DNA from: an uncultured beta proteobacterium
GTDB taxonomy: Bacteria; Pseudomonadota; Gammaproteobacteria; Burkholderiales; Burkholderiaceae
DNA: 64,000 nt
Direction of reading: 5' to 3'
NCBI GenBank assembly: GCA_903821995.1
Contig: CAIJNI010000040.1
Location: 186,001-250,000, forward strand
Of this stretch, positions 48,678-57,642 are shown piece after piece. Numbering within the stretch: the stretch's first letter is position 1; each line of letters starts with the position of its first letter. Made by a program: the position numbers and the translations under genes. Under the pieces are notes generated by a model. It was not told where the DNA came from and searched no databases. It was given only the letters and a program-made list of their open reading frames with translations.

Positions 48678-51536
48678 TTAAGCAAACTGACGTACTTCAC
48701 CCTCGCCAAATAAATTGCTATTGCAGCGTCTACATAATGAAGGATGTGCAGCAATCTCTCCTACATCTTTCACATAATGCCAGCACCGTGAACACTTTTT
48801 GTGACTTGAAGCTCTGACCTTAATTTGAAGAGGTGTGCCAATTTTGTCATCAGCCACAACATGAGCAGATGATGTTATCAAGACAAATCTCAAATCATTA
48901 CTGAGCGAATTTAACTCAATCAGTTCTTCAGTCGAACCCGATATTTCAAGTTCGGCTTGTAATGATGACCCTATCTTACCCAATTCACGTTCTAGTTCAA
49001 TTGCTTTAGTAATATCATTTCTCAGGAGTCGAATTTTTTGCCATTTAGCCATTAGTTCTTGAGCAGAGTTGATCTTGGGCAATACCCAGTGTGTCTGTGT
49101 AAAGATTGTGTCAACATCTTGGCTGCCATGGTCAAAAATTTTCCAAGCTTCTTCTGCTGTAAACGATAAATAAGGAGCCATCCATCGCAGCATAGCTGAG
49201 GTAATATGAAACAAGGTAGTTTGAGCGCTCCGTCTTAATGCTGAATTAGGATCTGATGTATACAAACGATCTTTTAAGATATCTAAATAGAAGCCACCTA
49301 AATCTTCAGAACAAAATGTCATCATACGAGCGACGGCTGGGTGGAACTCATAGCGCTCATAACCCGCAAGAATCTCATCTTGAACAGAGGCAGTAAGGCA
49401 CAACATATATTGGTCAATTTCTAATAAATTATTGCTATTTACAGCATGCTCATCAAATTTAAAGTCGCTTAAGTTGGCCATTAAGAAGCGCAATGTGTTC
49501 CTAATTCGTCGGTAGCTTTCAACAACACGTTTCAGAATCTCATCTGAAATAGTCATTTCTCCAGAGTAATCTGTTGAAGCAACCCAAAGTCGAATAATCT
49601 CCGCACCCATTTTGTCTGAGACTTCTTGAGGTGCGATGACATTACCCAAGGACTTACTCATTTTTCGACCATGGCCATCTACTGTAAAGCCATGGGTCAA
49701 TAAACTTTTATAAGGTGGTTTGCCATCAAGCATTGACCCAGTCAGTAATGAGGAATGGAACCAACCACGGTGTTGGTCAGAGCCTTCAAGATAAAGATCG
49801 GCAATTCGTTCATTAGGGTTACCGGCTCGCTCGAAATAATAATCTTCTTGATGTGAGCCCCGAAGAACATGCCAATGAGTTGTTCCAGAATCAAACCACA
49901 CATCTAAAGTATCTTTGTTTTTCTCATACAGAACTGCGTCTTCTCCAAGAATTACAGAGGGCTCTATAGACTGCCAAGCTTCGATACCTTCTTTTTCAAT
50001 GAGGGTTGCAATTTGTTTCATATGTTCTTGCGTTTGCGGATGGAGTTCGCCCGTTTCACGATGAACAAAATAAGCCATGGGAACGCCCCATTGTCTTTGG
50101 CGAGATAAAGTCCAATCCGGACGATTGGCAATCATGCCATGTAAACGTTGTTTTCCCCAGGCAGGATAAAACTGAGTTTCTTCAATTCCTGCTAGAGCGA
50201 TCTCTCGAAGGCTCTTATCCATACCAGCCACTTTTTTATCCATACTTGCGAACCATTGCGAAGTTGCTCTGTAGATAATTGGTGTTTTATGTCGCCAGCA
50301 GTGCATGTAAGAGTGATTAAACTTAATTGATTTGAGCAAAGACCCTGCTTTTTCTAAAGCGATCACAATTTGTGGATTGGCTTTCCAGATAAACTGTCCG
50401 CCAAATAAAGGCAGGGTAGATGCAAATACGCCATTACCCATGACTGGATTAATAATGTTTTTATCTTGCATGCCGTTATTCTTGCAAGACTTAAAATCTT
50501 CTTCACCATAGGCCGGAGCGGAGTGGACGACACCAGTACCGCTTTCAAGCGTTACATATTCGGCGAGATAGATTGGAGCAGTTCGTTGATAACCAGGATC
50601 TAAATTGTAAAGAGGGTGCTTAAAAGAAAATGCTCCTAAATCTTTTCCAAGGCAGGTTCCTAAAACTTCACCACTAAGTCCATAAGACTCTAAGCAGATA
50701 TCTACGCGTTCTTGCGCCAAAATCAGGAGTTGCGAGCCAACATCAACAAGTGCATAGATGAATTCTGGATGTAAATTCAATGCCTGATTTGAAGGAAGTG
50801 TCCAAGGAGTTGTAGTCCAAATAACAATTCTTCCTACCTTGTTAGGTAGTGCAGATAGATTAAATACTTTAGCTAAATCCGCTCTTTGAGATTCAACAAA
50901 TTCAAAACCCACATCGACAGCTGGATCTTCTTTATCTTGATACTCGACCTCTGCCTCGGCTAGAGCTGAACCACAATCAAAACACCAGTTTACAGGCTTT
51001 AGTCCTCTAAACACGTAGCCTTTTTCCATAATATTAGATAACGCGCGCAATTCATTTGCTTCGTTAGTAAAGTTCATCGTGAGATAGGGGTTTTTCCAAT
51101 CCCCTAAAACTCCAAGTCGTTCGAATTCTTTTTTCTGAATCAGAATCTGTTCTTGTGCGTAGGCTCTAGCTTTTGATTGAACTTCCTGGGTAGAAATATT
51201 TTTCCCATATTTTTTTTCGATTTGAATTTCAATGGGCATGCCGTGACAATCCCATCCTGGGATATAAATCGCATCTAATCCTGATAATGTTCGAGTTTTA
51301 ACAATGATATCTTTTAGAATTTTATTGACGGCATGTCCAATATGGATATTGCCATTGGCATAGGGAGGTCCATCGTGCAGAATAAATTTCTCTTTTCCAC
51401 GGCGGGCATTTCGAATAATTGAATAGATATCCTTTTCTTGCCATTCTTTGATCCAATTGGGTTCACGCTTAGGTAAATCACCACGCATGGGGAAAGGAGT
51501 TTCAAGGAGATTTAGTGGATAAGATTGATCAGACAT
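48678..51536 (-). CDS. ileS: Isoleucyl-tRNA synthetase
   Basis: Class I synthetase charging tRNA-Ile. The HIGH motif is [16 protein letters not shown] near residue 65 and KMSKS is in [11 protein letters not shown] near residue 625. The editing domain and a C-terminal zinc finger (CSRCWHY and CRRCN) are present, as in the typical bacterial form. 952 residues. It sits in ribF-ileS-lspA, 5 bases after ribF. Confidence 0.97.
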   Translation of the reverse strand: MSDQSYPLNLLETPFPMRGDLPKREPNWIKEWQEKDIYSIIRNARRGKEKFILHDGPPYANGNIHIGHAVNKILKDIIVKTRTLSGLDAIYIPGWDCHGMPIEIQIEKKYGKNISTQEVQSKARAYAQEQILIQKKEFERLGVLGDWKNPYLTMNFTNEANELRALSNIMEKGYVFRGLKPVNWCFDCGSALAEAEVEYQDKEDPAVDVGFEFVESQRADLAKVFNLSALPNKVGRIVIWTTTPWTLPSNQALNLHPEFIYALVDVGSQLLILAQERVDICLESYGLSGEVLGTCLGKDLGAFSFKHPLYNLDPGYQRTAPIYLAEYVTLESGTGVVHSAPAYGEEDFKSCKNNGMQDKNIINPVMGNGVFASTLPLFGGQFIWKANPQIVIALEKAGSLLKSIKFNHSYMHCWRHKTPIIYRATSQWFASMDKKVAGMDKSLREIALAGIEETQFYPAWGKQRLHGMIANRPDWTLSRQRQWGVPMAYFVHRETGELHPQTQEHMKQIATLIEKEGIEAWQSIEPSVILGEDAVLYEKNKDTLDVWFDSGTTHWHVLRGSHQEDYYFERAGNPNERIADLYLEGSDQHRGWFHSSLLTGSMLDGKPPYKSLLTHGFTVDGHGRKMSKSLGNVIAPQEVSDKMGAEIIRLWVASTDYSGEMTISDEILKRVVESYRRIRNTLRFLMANLSDFKFDEHAVNSNNLLEIDQYMLCLTASVQDEILAGYERYEFHPAVARMMTFCSEDLGGFYLDILKDRLYTSDPNSALRRSAQTTLFHITSAMLRWMAPYLSFTAEEAWKIFDHGSQDVDTIFTQTHWVLPKINSAQELMAKWQKIRLLRNDITKAIELERELGKIGSSLQAELEISGSTEELIELNSLSNDLRFVLITSSAHVVADDKIGTPLQIKVRASSHKKCSRCWHYVKDVGEIAAHPSLCRRCNSNLFGEGEVRQFA

Positions 51537-51541
51537 AACAA

Positions 51542-52483
51542 TTAATTTTTAAAATATTCTCGTGCGAGTTGTGCATCATGTTGAATAGCTTGGGTTAATT
51601 CATCTAGTGAAGAATACTTCTTCTCATCTCTTAATTTTTTGACAAGTTCAACACGAACGAGCTTGCCATAAACTTCTTTTTTAAAATCAAAAACGTGAGT
51701 CTCTAATAATACATTCCCTGCATCTTCAACTGTTGGTCGAACCCCTAAACTGGCAACAGCAGGCAATGGTTTAGCTTCTAAGCCATGGACTAAGGCGACA
51801 AATATACCTGAAAGAGCGTGAGGTCTTTGATGTAATTGATTCGATACCATGAGATTGAGAGTAGGAAAGCCAAGAGTTCTCCCTAGCTTTCTACCATGCA
51901 GGACATGACCAGAAATAGAATATGGGCGACCCAGTAGCGTAGTAGCAAGATCCATCTGACCTTCTTTTAAAGCTTGTCTAAGCGCAGAACTAGAAATCCG
52001 TTGTTGCCGGTTATCTAAGACTGTGGGTATTGATGTGACCTCAAAATTGAAATTTTTACCAGCACTCTCAAGGGTATTGATATTCCCGGCGCGACGAGAA
52101 CCATAATGAAAATCATCACCAATAATTATTTTCTTAGCATCTAGACCATTGACTAGAATTTCTTGGACAAAGACTTCGGGGGTCTTTTTTGCAAATGCAG
52201 CATTAAAATGTTCAACATAAACACAATCGACCCCAAATCGTTCTAATGCGACTAATTTGTCTCGTAGGTTTAAAATTCGAGCAGGGGCATTTTGAGGATC
52301 AAAGAATTCTTTTGGGTGTGGCTCGAACGTGAGCACACAGCTTTGCAAATGATGTTCCTTAGCGGTTGCAATTAACCGTTCGAGCAAGACCTGATGTCCC
52401 TTGTGCACGCCATCGTAATTTCCGATAGTTAGGGCGCACGGGGTTTTATTTTGAGGGAGAGGGAGTCCGCGGATAACTTTCAC
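51542..52483 (-). CDS. ribF: Bifunctional riboflavin kinase/FAD synthetase
   Basis: Makes FMN and then FAD. The N-terminal nucleotidyltransferase motif is [15 protein letters not shown]. The kinase domain holds [26 protein letters not shown] split by a short gap and ETHVFDF with the catalytic glutamate region. The GTG at 52483 (MKVIRGLP, 313 residues) matches the usual N-terminus; the frame also permits a TTG at 52495. First gene of ribF-ileS-lspA; only 26 bases separate it from divergent purN. Confidence 0.92.
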   Translation of the reverse strand: MKVIRGLPLPQNKTPCALTIGNYDGVHKGHQVLLERLIATAKEHHLQSCVLTFEPHPKEFFDPQNAPARILNLRDKLVALERFGVDCVYVEHFNAAFAKKTPEVFVQEILVNGLDAKKIIIGDDFHYGSRRAGNINTLESAGKNFNFEVTSIPTVLDNRQQRISSSALRQALKEGQMDLATTLLGRPYSISGHVLHGRKLGRTLGFPTLNLMVSNQLHQRPHALSGIFVALVHGLEAKPLPAVASLGVRPTVEDAGNVLLETHVFDFKKEVYGKLVRVELVKKLRDEKKYSSLDELTQAIQHDAQLAREYFKN

Positions 52484-52494
52484 AACAGGTATCA

Positions 52495-52502
52495 ATTATA
52501 TT
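52495..52502. promoter_or_regulatory. Overlapping divergent -10 elements for ribF and purN
   Basis: On the plus strand TATATT (52497-52502) ends 7 bases before the purN ATG. On the minus strand TATAAT (52500-52495) ends 11 bases before the ribF GTG. The two hexamers share four base pairs. Neither gene has a normal Shine-Dalgarno. Confidence 0.4.
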
Positions 52503-52509
52503 GGTGATT

Positions 52510-53148
52510 ATGAAAAAAATAGTGATTCTTATATCAGGGCGTGGTTCAAATTTATCCTCTATTCTAGAGGCACATTCAAAAAAGGCTTGGAAAGCCACTA
52601 TTTTAAAAGTAATTTCCAATCGTCCTGATGCTTTTGGGATTGAAATTGCTAGGGGATATGGTATCCCGGTGGAGGTCATTGACCATGAAAAGTTTTTAAC
52701 TCGAGCGGAGTTCGATCAAGCTTTATATGCGGCGGTGGAGAGTTTAGGCACCGATTTGGTTGTTCTGGCAGGATTTATGCGAATTCTTCCAGATTTCTTC
52801 GTGACACACTTTTCAGGACGTCTGATGAATATTCATCCATCGTTATTGCCCAGTTTTACTGGCTTAAGGACCCACAGACAGGCTCTAGATCAGGGGGTTA
52901 AATTTCATGGCGCTACTGTTCATTTTGTAACTAATGAAATGGATGTTGGTCCAATCATTGCTCAAGGTGTCGTTCCAGTTCAATTAAATGACACCGAGGA
53001 GTCTCTTTCTCAAAGAGTTTTGAAGATTGAACATATAATCTATGTCCAAGCAATAGAATGGTTTATAAATGACCAAATAGAAATACACGAAGGGATTGTA
53101 TCGATTAATCCGCCTTCGCCCCAGAGTTTTTCTATTGTTGGGGACTAA
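52510..53148 (+). CDS. purN: Phosphoribosylglycinamide formyltransferase
   Basis: Formylates GAR using 10-formyl-tetrahydrofolate in purine synthesis. The phosphate-binding LISGRGSNLSSILEA, the catalytic core NIHPSLLPSFTGLRTHRQAL with its Asn and His, and HFVTNEMDVGPII with the catalytic Asp are intact. The ATG at 52510 gives 212 residues beginning MKKIVILISG. Upstream TTG and GTG codons in frame are rejected because they fall in the candidate -10 region and break the family N-terminus. Confidence 0.95.
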   Translation: MKKIVILISGRGSNLSSILEAHSKKAWKATILKVISNRPDAFGIEIARGYGIPVEVIDHEKFLTRAEFDQALYAAVESLGTDLVVLAGFMRILPDFFVTHFSGRLMNIHPSLLPSFTGLRTHRQALDQGVKFHGATVHFVTNEMDVGPIIAQGVVPVQLNDTEESLSQRVLKIEHIIYVQAIEWFINDQIEIHEGIVSINPPSPQSFSIVGD

Positions 53149-53207
53149 GTTTTACTTAGGCAAACTAAGACAAATCAATATGATTTGTTTTTCAAGAAAG
53201 TTAATTT

Positions 53208-54677
53208 ATGAATAAGCCTGTTAGAAATACCAAAAAACCTGGTCGGCGGGCTCCAATCAGTAGTGACGCACATAAATCAGCTCCAAAAGCTCCATATAAC
53301 CCCGCTATGGCCAAAGCGAAAGCTTTGCCTCTACATGCTGAGCATTTAATTAGATTGCTCCCAGAGGTGCTTGCATTTGAATCCCCAGCTGATAGCATTG
53401 TGAGTCGTTATTTTCGTGAAAACCCTCAATTAGGAAATCGCGATCGAGCGTTAATTGCGGAGTCGACTTTTGCTATTTTAAGAAGAAAATTAGAGTTGGC
53501 TCAATTTGCCGAGAGTGGAAATGGACCCTTGATGAGACGTTTTGCACTCATGGGGTTAATGATTGCTTTGTCTGAAGGAGGTTTAGGAACTAGTCATCGT
53601 TTTGAAAGTGCTTTAGCTGATTTAGCTTTTGTGGCACATCCTGGCGAAGTTGATTGGTTACAACGATTTGTGGTATTTCCTAGAGAAAGTTTATCCCCAC
53701 AGGTAAGGAGTAACGTTCCTGACTGGTTATGGCAGGAGCTCACAGACCAGATTGGCCCAAAGATGCGAGATGAACTTTTAGAGACACTGTTAAGTGCAGC
53801 TCCATTAGATTGTAGAGTCAATAGCTTTAAAGCAAAAAGAGAAACGCTTATTGAAGAGTTTAATGCTTTAGGGGGTAGATACCAGTCTATAAAGACGCCG
53901 CATTCTGAATTGGGTTTTAGGCTTTTAGGTAAACCCGCTCTTCAAAACCTTGAAAGTTTTAAGAATGGAATGTTTGAGGTTCAAGATGAAGGCAGTCAAT
54001 TGCTTAGTATGCTTTTAGCGCCTAAGCGCGGAGAGATGGTCGTGGATTTTTGCGCTGGCGCTGGTGGTAAAACATTAGCTTTAGGCGCTATGATGAAATC
54101 AACGGGTAGGCTATATGCTTTTGATATATCCGAGCGGCGCTTAGCTCGTTTAAAACCGCGGGTTGCAAAAAGTGGCCTATCAAATGTTCACCCGGTTTGG
54201 ATCGATAGTGAGAACGATACTAAGGTGAAACGTCTTGCAGGAAAAATTGATAAGGTCTTAGTGGATGCGCCTTGCAGTGGCCTGGGAACTTTACGCCGTA
54301 ATCCAGACTTAAAGTGGCGTCAAAGTCCGCTGACAATCAAAGAATTACAGTCTAAACAGTTTTCGATCTTAAGTTCCGCGGCAAGACTTTTAAAAAATGG
54401 TGGACGAATTGTTTATGCAACCTGTAGCTTATTACGAGAAGAAAATCAGGATATTGTTGAAGCTTTTTTACATGACCATCCCGAATTTGAGTTGTTAGAC
54501 CCTAAGGTGGTATTAGTAGCCCCATTTCCACTTTTAGGTGACATTCCGGTAGGTAGCAGTTTGGATTCGTTTTGGTGGCAACTTTGGCCTAATCAGCACC
54601 AAACAGACGGTTTTTTTGCCGCTATATTACAGAAAAAAGCGTTGCCAGTAAAAGAAGAGGCTCTTCCAGAATTGTGA
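53208..54677 (+). CDS. RsmB/NOP family RNA m5C methyltransferase
   Basis: SAM-dependent RNA cytosine-5 methyltransferase, probably acting on 16S rRNA. The SAM motif is VVDFCAGAGGKTLALGA. The two catalytic cysteines are C356 (DAPCSGLGTLRRNPDLKW) and C406 (YATCSLLREEN). The N-terminal part (about residues 1-180) has a basic tail and an RNA-binding region similar to RsmB. Exact target (C967 or another) is not certain. 489 residues. It follows purN by 59 bases and precedes the desaturase gene by 29, so all three may share transcripts. Confidence 0.88.
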   Translation: MNKPVRNTKKPGRRAPISSDAHKSAPKAPYNPAMAKAKALPLHAEHLIRLLPEVLAFESPADSIVSRYFRENPQLGNRDRALIAESTFAILRRKLELAQFAESGNGPLMRRFALMGLMIALSEGGLGTSHRFESALADLAFVAHPGEVDWLQRFVVFPRESLSPQVRSNVPDWLWQELTDQIGPKMRDELLETLLSAAPLDCRVNSFKAKRETLIEEFNALGGRYQSIKTPHSELGFRLLGKPALQNLESFKNGMFEVQDEGSQLLSMLLAPKRGEMVVDFCAGAGGKTLALGAMMKSTGRLYAFDISERRLARLKPRVAKSGLSNVHPVWIDSENDTKVKRLAGKIDKVLVDAPCSGLGTLRRNPDLKWRQSPLTIKELQSKQFSILSSAARLLKNGGRIVYATCSLLREENQDIVEAFLHDHPEFELLDPKVVLVAPFPLLGDIPVGSSLDSFWWQLWPNQHQTDGFFAAILQKKALPVKEEALPEL

Positions 54678-54706
54678 CAAAGGTATTAAAATAGAGTTTT
54701 CAATCA

Positions 54707-55891
54707 TTGGGGCGCATATTGTTCTTTCTTAATTGGCTTAGTCATGGAATTCTAAATTGGTCTAATTTGGAAATTTTAGTTTTCACACTGGTGGTGACGC
54801 ACATCACAATTGCTAGTGTCACAATATTTTTGCATCGTCATCAAGCCCATCGGTCTTTAGACCTACATCCTATTGTGTCGCATTTTTTTAGGCTGTGGTT
54901 ATGGTTAACCACAGGCATGATCACTAAAGAGTGGGCTGCCATACATCGCAAGCATCATGCTAAATGTGAAACAGAAAATGATCCGCATAGTCCTCAAATA
55001 TTGGGGATTAATACGGTGCTTTGGCGTGGTGCAGACTTGTATGCCATCGAGGCTTTAAATCAAGAAACATTAGACAAATATGGGCATGGAACTCCAGATG
55101 ATTGGGTAGAAAACAAGGTTTATTCTAAATATCGTTGGCAGGGTGTGGGCATTATGCTTGTGATTGATGTTCTCTTATTTGGTGCGATAGGCGGTTTAGT
55201 ATGGGCCATACAAATGATGTGGATTCCTGTGACTGCTGCAGGAATTATCAACGGCATTGGGCATTTTGTTGGATACCGCAATTTTGATTCGCAGGATGCC
55301 TCTACAAATATTTTTCCATTGGGCATTTTGATAGGTGGTGAGGAGTTACATAACAACCATCATACCTATGCTACGAGTGCCAAGCTCTCTAATCAATGGT
55401 ATGAGTTTGATATCGGATGGCTTTATATCCGGGCTCTACAAATTATGAAATTAGCAACGGTTAAGAAAATGCCCCCAAAGCTAAAATTGCAGACCCTCAA
55501 AAGAGTTGACTTAGATACGCTACATTCAATTATTTCAAATCGGTATGAGTTGATGGCAAAGTATAGTCAAACGATCAAAGATACATTTAAACAAGAAGTA
55601 GCTCATATTCACGATTTAGCAAAAGAGTTTTCAGACAAACACCAATGGCTTTTTACAGATGAAGCAAAGCTTAGTCTTGTGCAAAAAAATCGCCTTGAGA
55701 ATTTAATGAAAGTCAGTGAAAAATTAAAGACCTTAGTTGAAATGCGTAGGGAATTAGCTCAAATTTGGCAAAAATCCTCGGCGAGTAGCGAACATCTCGT
55801 TCAGAATTTGCAAGATTGGTGTCACAAAGCCGAATTAAGTGGTTTGGAGTCGCTCAGAACTTTCTCACTAAGACTTCGAACCTACGCTTAA
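54707..55891 (+). CDS. Fatty-acid (acyl-CoA/acyl-lipid) desaturase with C-terminal helical extension
   Basis: Membrane di-iron desaturase. The three histidine boxes are HRHQAH at residues 43-48, HRKHH at 80-84 and HNNHH at 215-219. The first two flank hydrophobic segments, and others follow near residues 145-175. This matches the delta-9 acyl-CoA/DesA-type family, which adjusts membrane fluidity. Beyond about residue 255 the protein continues for some 140 residues of charged, leucine-rich helical sequence that I do not recognise. The frame opens at TTG 54707; another TTG at 54719 is equally possible. Confidence 0.88.
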   Translation: MGRILFFLNWLSHGILNWSNLEILVFTLVVTHITIASVTIFLHRHQAHRSLDLHPIVSHFFRLWLWLTTGMITKEWAAIHRKHHAKCETENDPHSPQILGINTVLWRGADLYAIEALNQETLDKYGHGTPDDWVENKVYSKYRWQGVGIMLVIDVLLFGAIGGLVWAIQMMWIPVTAAGIINGIGHFVGYRNFDSQDASTNIFPLGILIGGEELHNNHHTYATSAKLSNQWYEFDIGWLYIRALQIMKLATVKKMPPKLKLQTLKRVDLDTLHSIISNRYELMAKYSQTIKDTFKQEVAHIHDLAKEFSDKHQWLFTDEAKLSLVQKNRLENLMKVSEKLKTLVEMRRELAQIWQKSSASSEHLVQNLQDWCHKAELSGLESLRTFSLRLRTYA

Positions 55892-55913
55892 GAGTAAGTG
55901 ATCCGTGGTGCCA

Positions 55914-55947
55914 ATAAAAAAACCGCATTAAAGAATGCGGTTTTTTT
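55914..55947. terminator. Bidirectional terminator between desaturase gene and rpmG
   Basis: AACCGCATT (55921-55929) pairs with AATGCGGTT (55934-55942) around AAAG, with an A run before and a T run after. It can end the plus-strand desaturase unit and the minus-strand rpmB-rpmG unit. Confidence 0.9.
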
Positions 55948-55963
55948 AATAAGGATAAAACGG

Positions 55964-56131
55964 TTATTTAATCTTAGTTTCTTTATATGAAACATGTTTG
56001 CGAGCCTTGGGATCAAATTTCATGATCTCCATTTTTTCAGGGGTAGTTCTTTTATTTTTGGTTGTTGTATAAAAGTGACCAGTCCCCGCAGTTGACTCTA
56101 ATTTGATTTTCTCGCGTCCACCTTTTGCCAT
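55964..56131 (-). CDS. rpmG: 50S ribosomal protein L33
   Basis: Too short for a 60-codon cut-off but clear on translation: 55 residues starting [13 protein letters not shown] and containing [22 protein letters not shown] and [13 protein letters not shown]. This is the cysteine-free form of L33. CGGAG precedes the ATG. It follows rpmB after 12 bases, the conserved rpmB-rpmG pair. Confidence 0.95.
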   Translation of the reverse strand: MAKGGREKIKLESTAGTGHFYTTTKNKRTTPEKMEIMKFDPKARKHVSYKETKIK

Positions 56132-56143
56132 AATATTCTCCGG

Positions 56144-56377
56144 TTAGATAACGCCACGAGCACGCATGTCGGCTAGAACCGGATCAATGCCTACTTTGTC
56201 AATTAAACGAAGTCCAGCGTTAGTTAAGCGGATGCTTACCCAACGATTTTCTGACTCGACCCAAAAACGACGATTTTGCAAATTAGGCAAAAAGCGACGC
56301 TTTGTTTTATTGTTTGCATGGGAAACATTATTGCCAACCATTGGCTTTTTCCCGGTGACTTGGCATACTCGAGCCAT
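56144..56377 (-). CDS. rpmB: 50S ribosomal protein L28
   Basis: 77 residues beginning [20 protein letters not shown], then [13 protein letters not shown] and [17 protein letters not shown]. The frame opens 5 codons earlier, but the ATG at 56377 is preceded by GGAG at ideal spacing and gives the standard N-terminus. First gene of rpmB-rpmG. Confidence 0.96.
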   Translation of the reverse strand: MARVCQVTGKKPMVGNNVSHANNKTKRRFLPNLQNRRFWVESENRWVSIRLTNAGLRLIDKVGIDPVLADMRARGVI

Positions 56378-56460
56378 GACACGCTCCTTCACTCACTTAA
56401 CTAAAGACAATGATTGTATCAGTTTTTTTGGTAACTTGACAAGTGTTCAAGGCCTAAATT

Positions 56461-57162
56461 CTAACTATTAAATAAAAGTTTGGCATCCAAGAAAGAAAAA
56501 AATCCATAATTACTTACAATACAGTGGTCTAGAATCTCAATATCTAGAATTTTAAGGGCTTTGATGAGCGTTTTAGTGAGGTCAATGTCTGCTTGACTGG
56601 GTGTGGCATTTCCTTGAGGATGGTTATGGACCAAAATAATCGATACCGCATTGAGTAAGAGCGCCTCCTTTGCAATTTCTCTAGGATAAACAGTGGTTTG
56701 TGTAGTGGTGCCTCTAAATAAAATCTTAAAGTCTATAAGTTCTCCGAGTGGATTTAGAAAAAGACATGCAAAAACCTCATGGGAAAGTTGTCCAATAGCG
56801 GCTTCTAGATATTCCCTCGCAATTCCTGGAGAATGCATCACAGGGTTGATTTTTAGATGTTCGCCTAGAGATCTCTTGACCAATTCATAAACGGCTTGAA
56901 GTTGAGACCACTTGCCAATACCTATTCCTGAAATGCAAGATAACTCATCTTTGCTAGCCCCCAAGAGGTTCCGAAGACCACCAAATTTTTGAAGTAGTTC
57001 ATTAGCTAGATCAATCGCATTTTGTTGTCGATTTCCTGTTCTTAAAAAAATAGCTAGCAGTTCAGGAGTACTTAGGGCTTGGGGACCTTCATTTAAAAGT
57101 CGTTCTCTGGGGCGTAATTGTTCTGGCCATTTGTGAATTGCTAACCTAACTTTCGAGGTCAT
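56461..57162 (-). CDS. radC: RadC family (JAB/MPN domain) protein
   Basis: UPF0758/RadC family. Despite the name its role in DNA repair is doubtful and its activity unknown. The MPN metal motif is VHNHPQGNATPSQADIDLT, preceded by a helix-hairpin-helix region (LGASKDELSCISGIGIGKWSQL). Starting at ATG 57162 gives 233 residues and the usual N-terminus with KWPEQLRPRERLL. The frame stays open for another 246 codons antisense to fkpB and ispH, which is not coding. Only 15 bases separate it from divergent fkpB. Confidence 0.9.
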   Translation of the reverse strand: MTSKVRLAIHKWPEQLRPRERLLNEGPQALSTPELLAIFLRTGNRQQNAIDLANELLQKFGGLRNLLGASKDELSCISGIGIGKWSQLQAVYELVKRSLGEHLKINPVMHSPGIAREYLEAAIGQLSHEVFACLFLNPLGELIDFKILFRGTTTQTTVYPREIAKEALLLNAVSIILVHNHPQGNATPSQADIDLTKTLIKALKILDIEILDHCIVSNYGFFSFLDAKLLFNS

Positions 57163-57165
57163 GGC

Positions 57166-57171
57166 TACAAT
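57166..57171 (+). promoter_or_regulatory. Candidate -10 element for fkpB at leaderless spacing
   Basis: TACAAT (5/6) ends 6 bases before the fkpB ATG at 57178, within the 15-base gap to radC. Any -35 would lie inside radC; none is obvious. AGAAG in the gap is too close to the ATG to be a functional ribosome-binding site. Confidence 0.4.
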
Positions 57172-57177
57172 AGAAGA

Positions 57178-57624
57178 ATGATTAAACCGATTGTAAAAAA
57201 AGACTCTTTTTTGACGCTGCACTACAGAATTGGATTGCCCGAGGGCGCCGATATTGTTAACACATTTACAGATAAGCCTGCAACCTTGCTGATGGGGGGT
57301 GGTCAGTTTGCGCCCACTCTTGAAAATGCGCTGCTGGGTATGGAAGAGGGAAACCAGCAAACTTTTACATTGGATGCAGAAGTAGCATTTGGTGTACGCA
57401 ATCCTGAATTGGTACAAAAAGTATCTTTGCAAACACTTGAAGCAAATAGCGATCCTGAAGAAACCTATTTGCCAGGTGATATAGTTGAATTCAATGCCCC
57501 TGAAGGTGGAACTTACGCAGGCACATTGCAATCGCTTGATAAAGATGGTGCATGGTTTGATTTTAATCATCCATTGTCTGGCAAAACAATTACATTTGAA
57601 GCGAAGATTATTTCCGTTTTGTAA
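57178..57624 (+). CDS. fkpB: FKBP-type peptidyl-prolyl isomerase (FkpB/SlpA)
   Basis: SlpA/FkpB-type FK506-binding isomerase with an inserted chaperone (IF) domain. Visible blocks are DSFLTLHYRIGL, GGGQFAPTLENALLGMEEGNQ, DAEVAFGVRNPELVQKV and the C-terminal NHPLSGKTITFEAKI. 148 residues, cytoplasmic. It stands directly before ispH (18-base gap), the same neighbour as in E. coli (fkpB-ispH). Confidence 0.94.
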   Translation: MIKPIVKKDSFLTLHYRIGLPEGADIVNTFTDKPATLLMGGGQFAPTLENALLGMEEGNQQTFTLDAEVAFGVRNPELVQKVSLQTLEANSDPEETYLPGDIVEFNAPEGGTYAGTLQSLDKDGAWFDFNHPLSGKTITFEAKIISVL

Positions 57625-57642
57625 CAATAATAAAAAATAATT

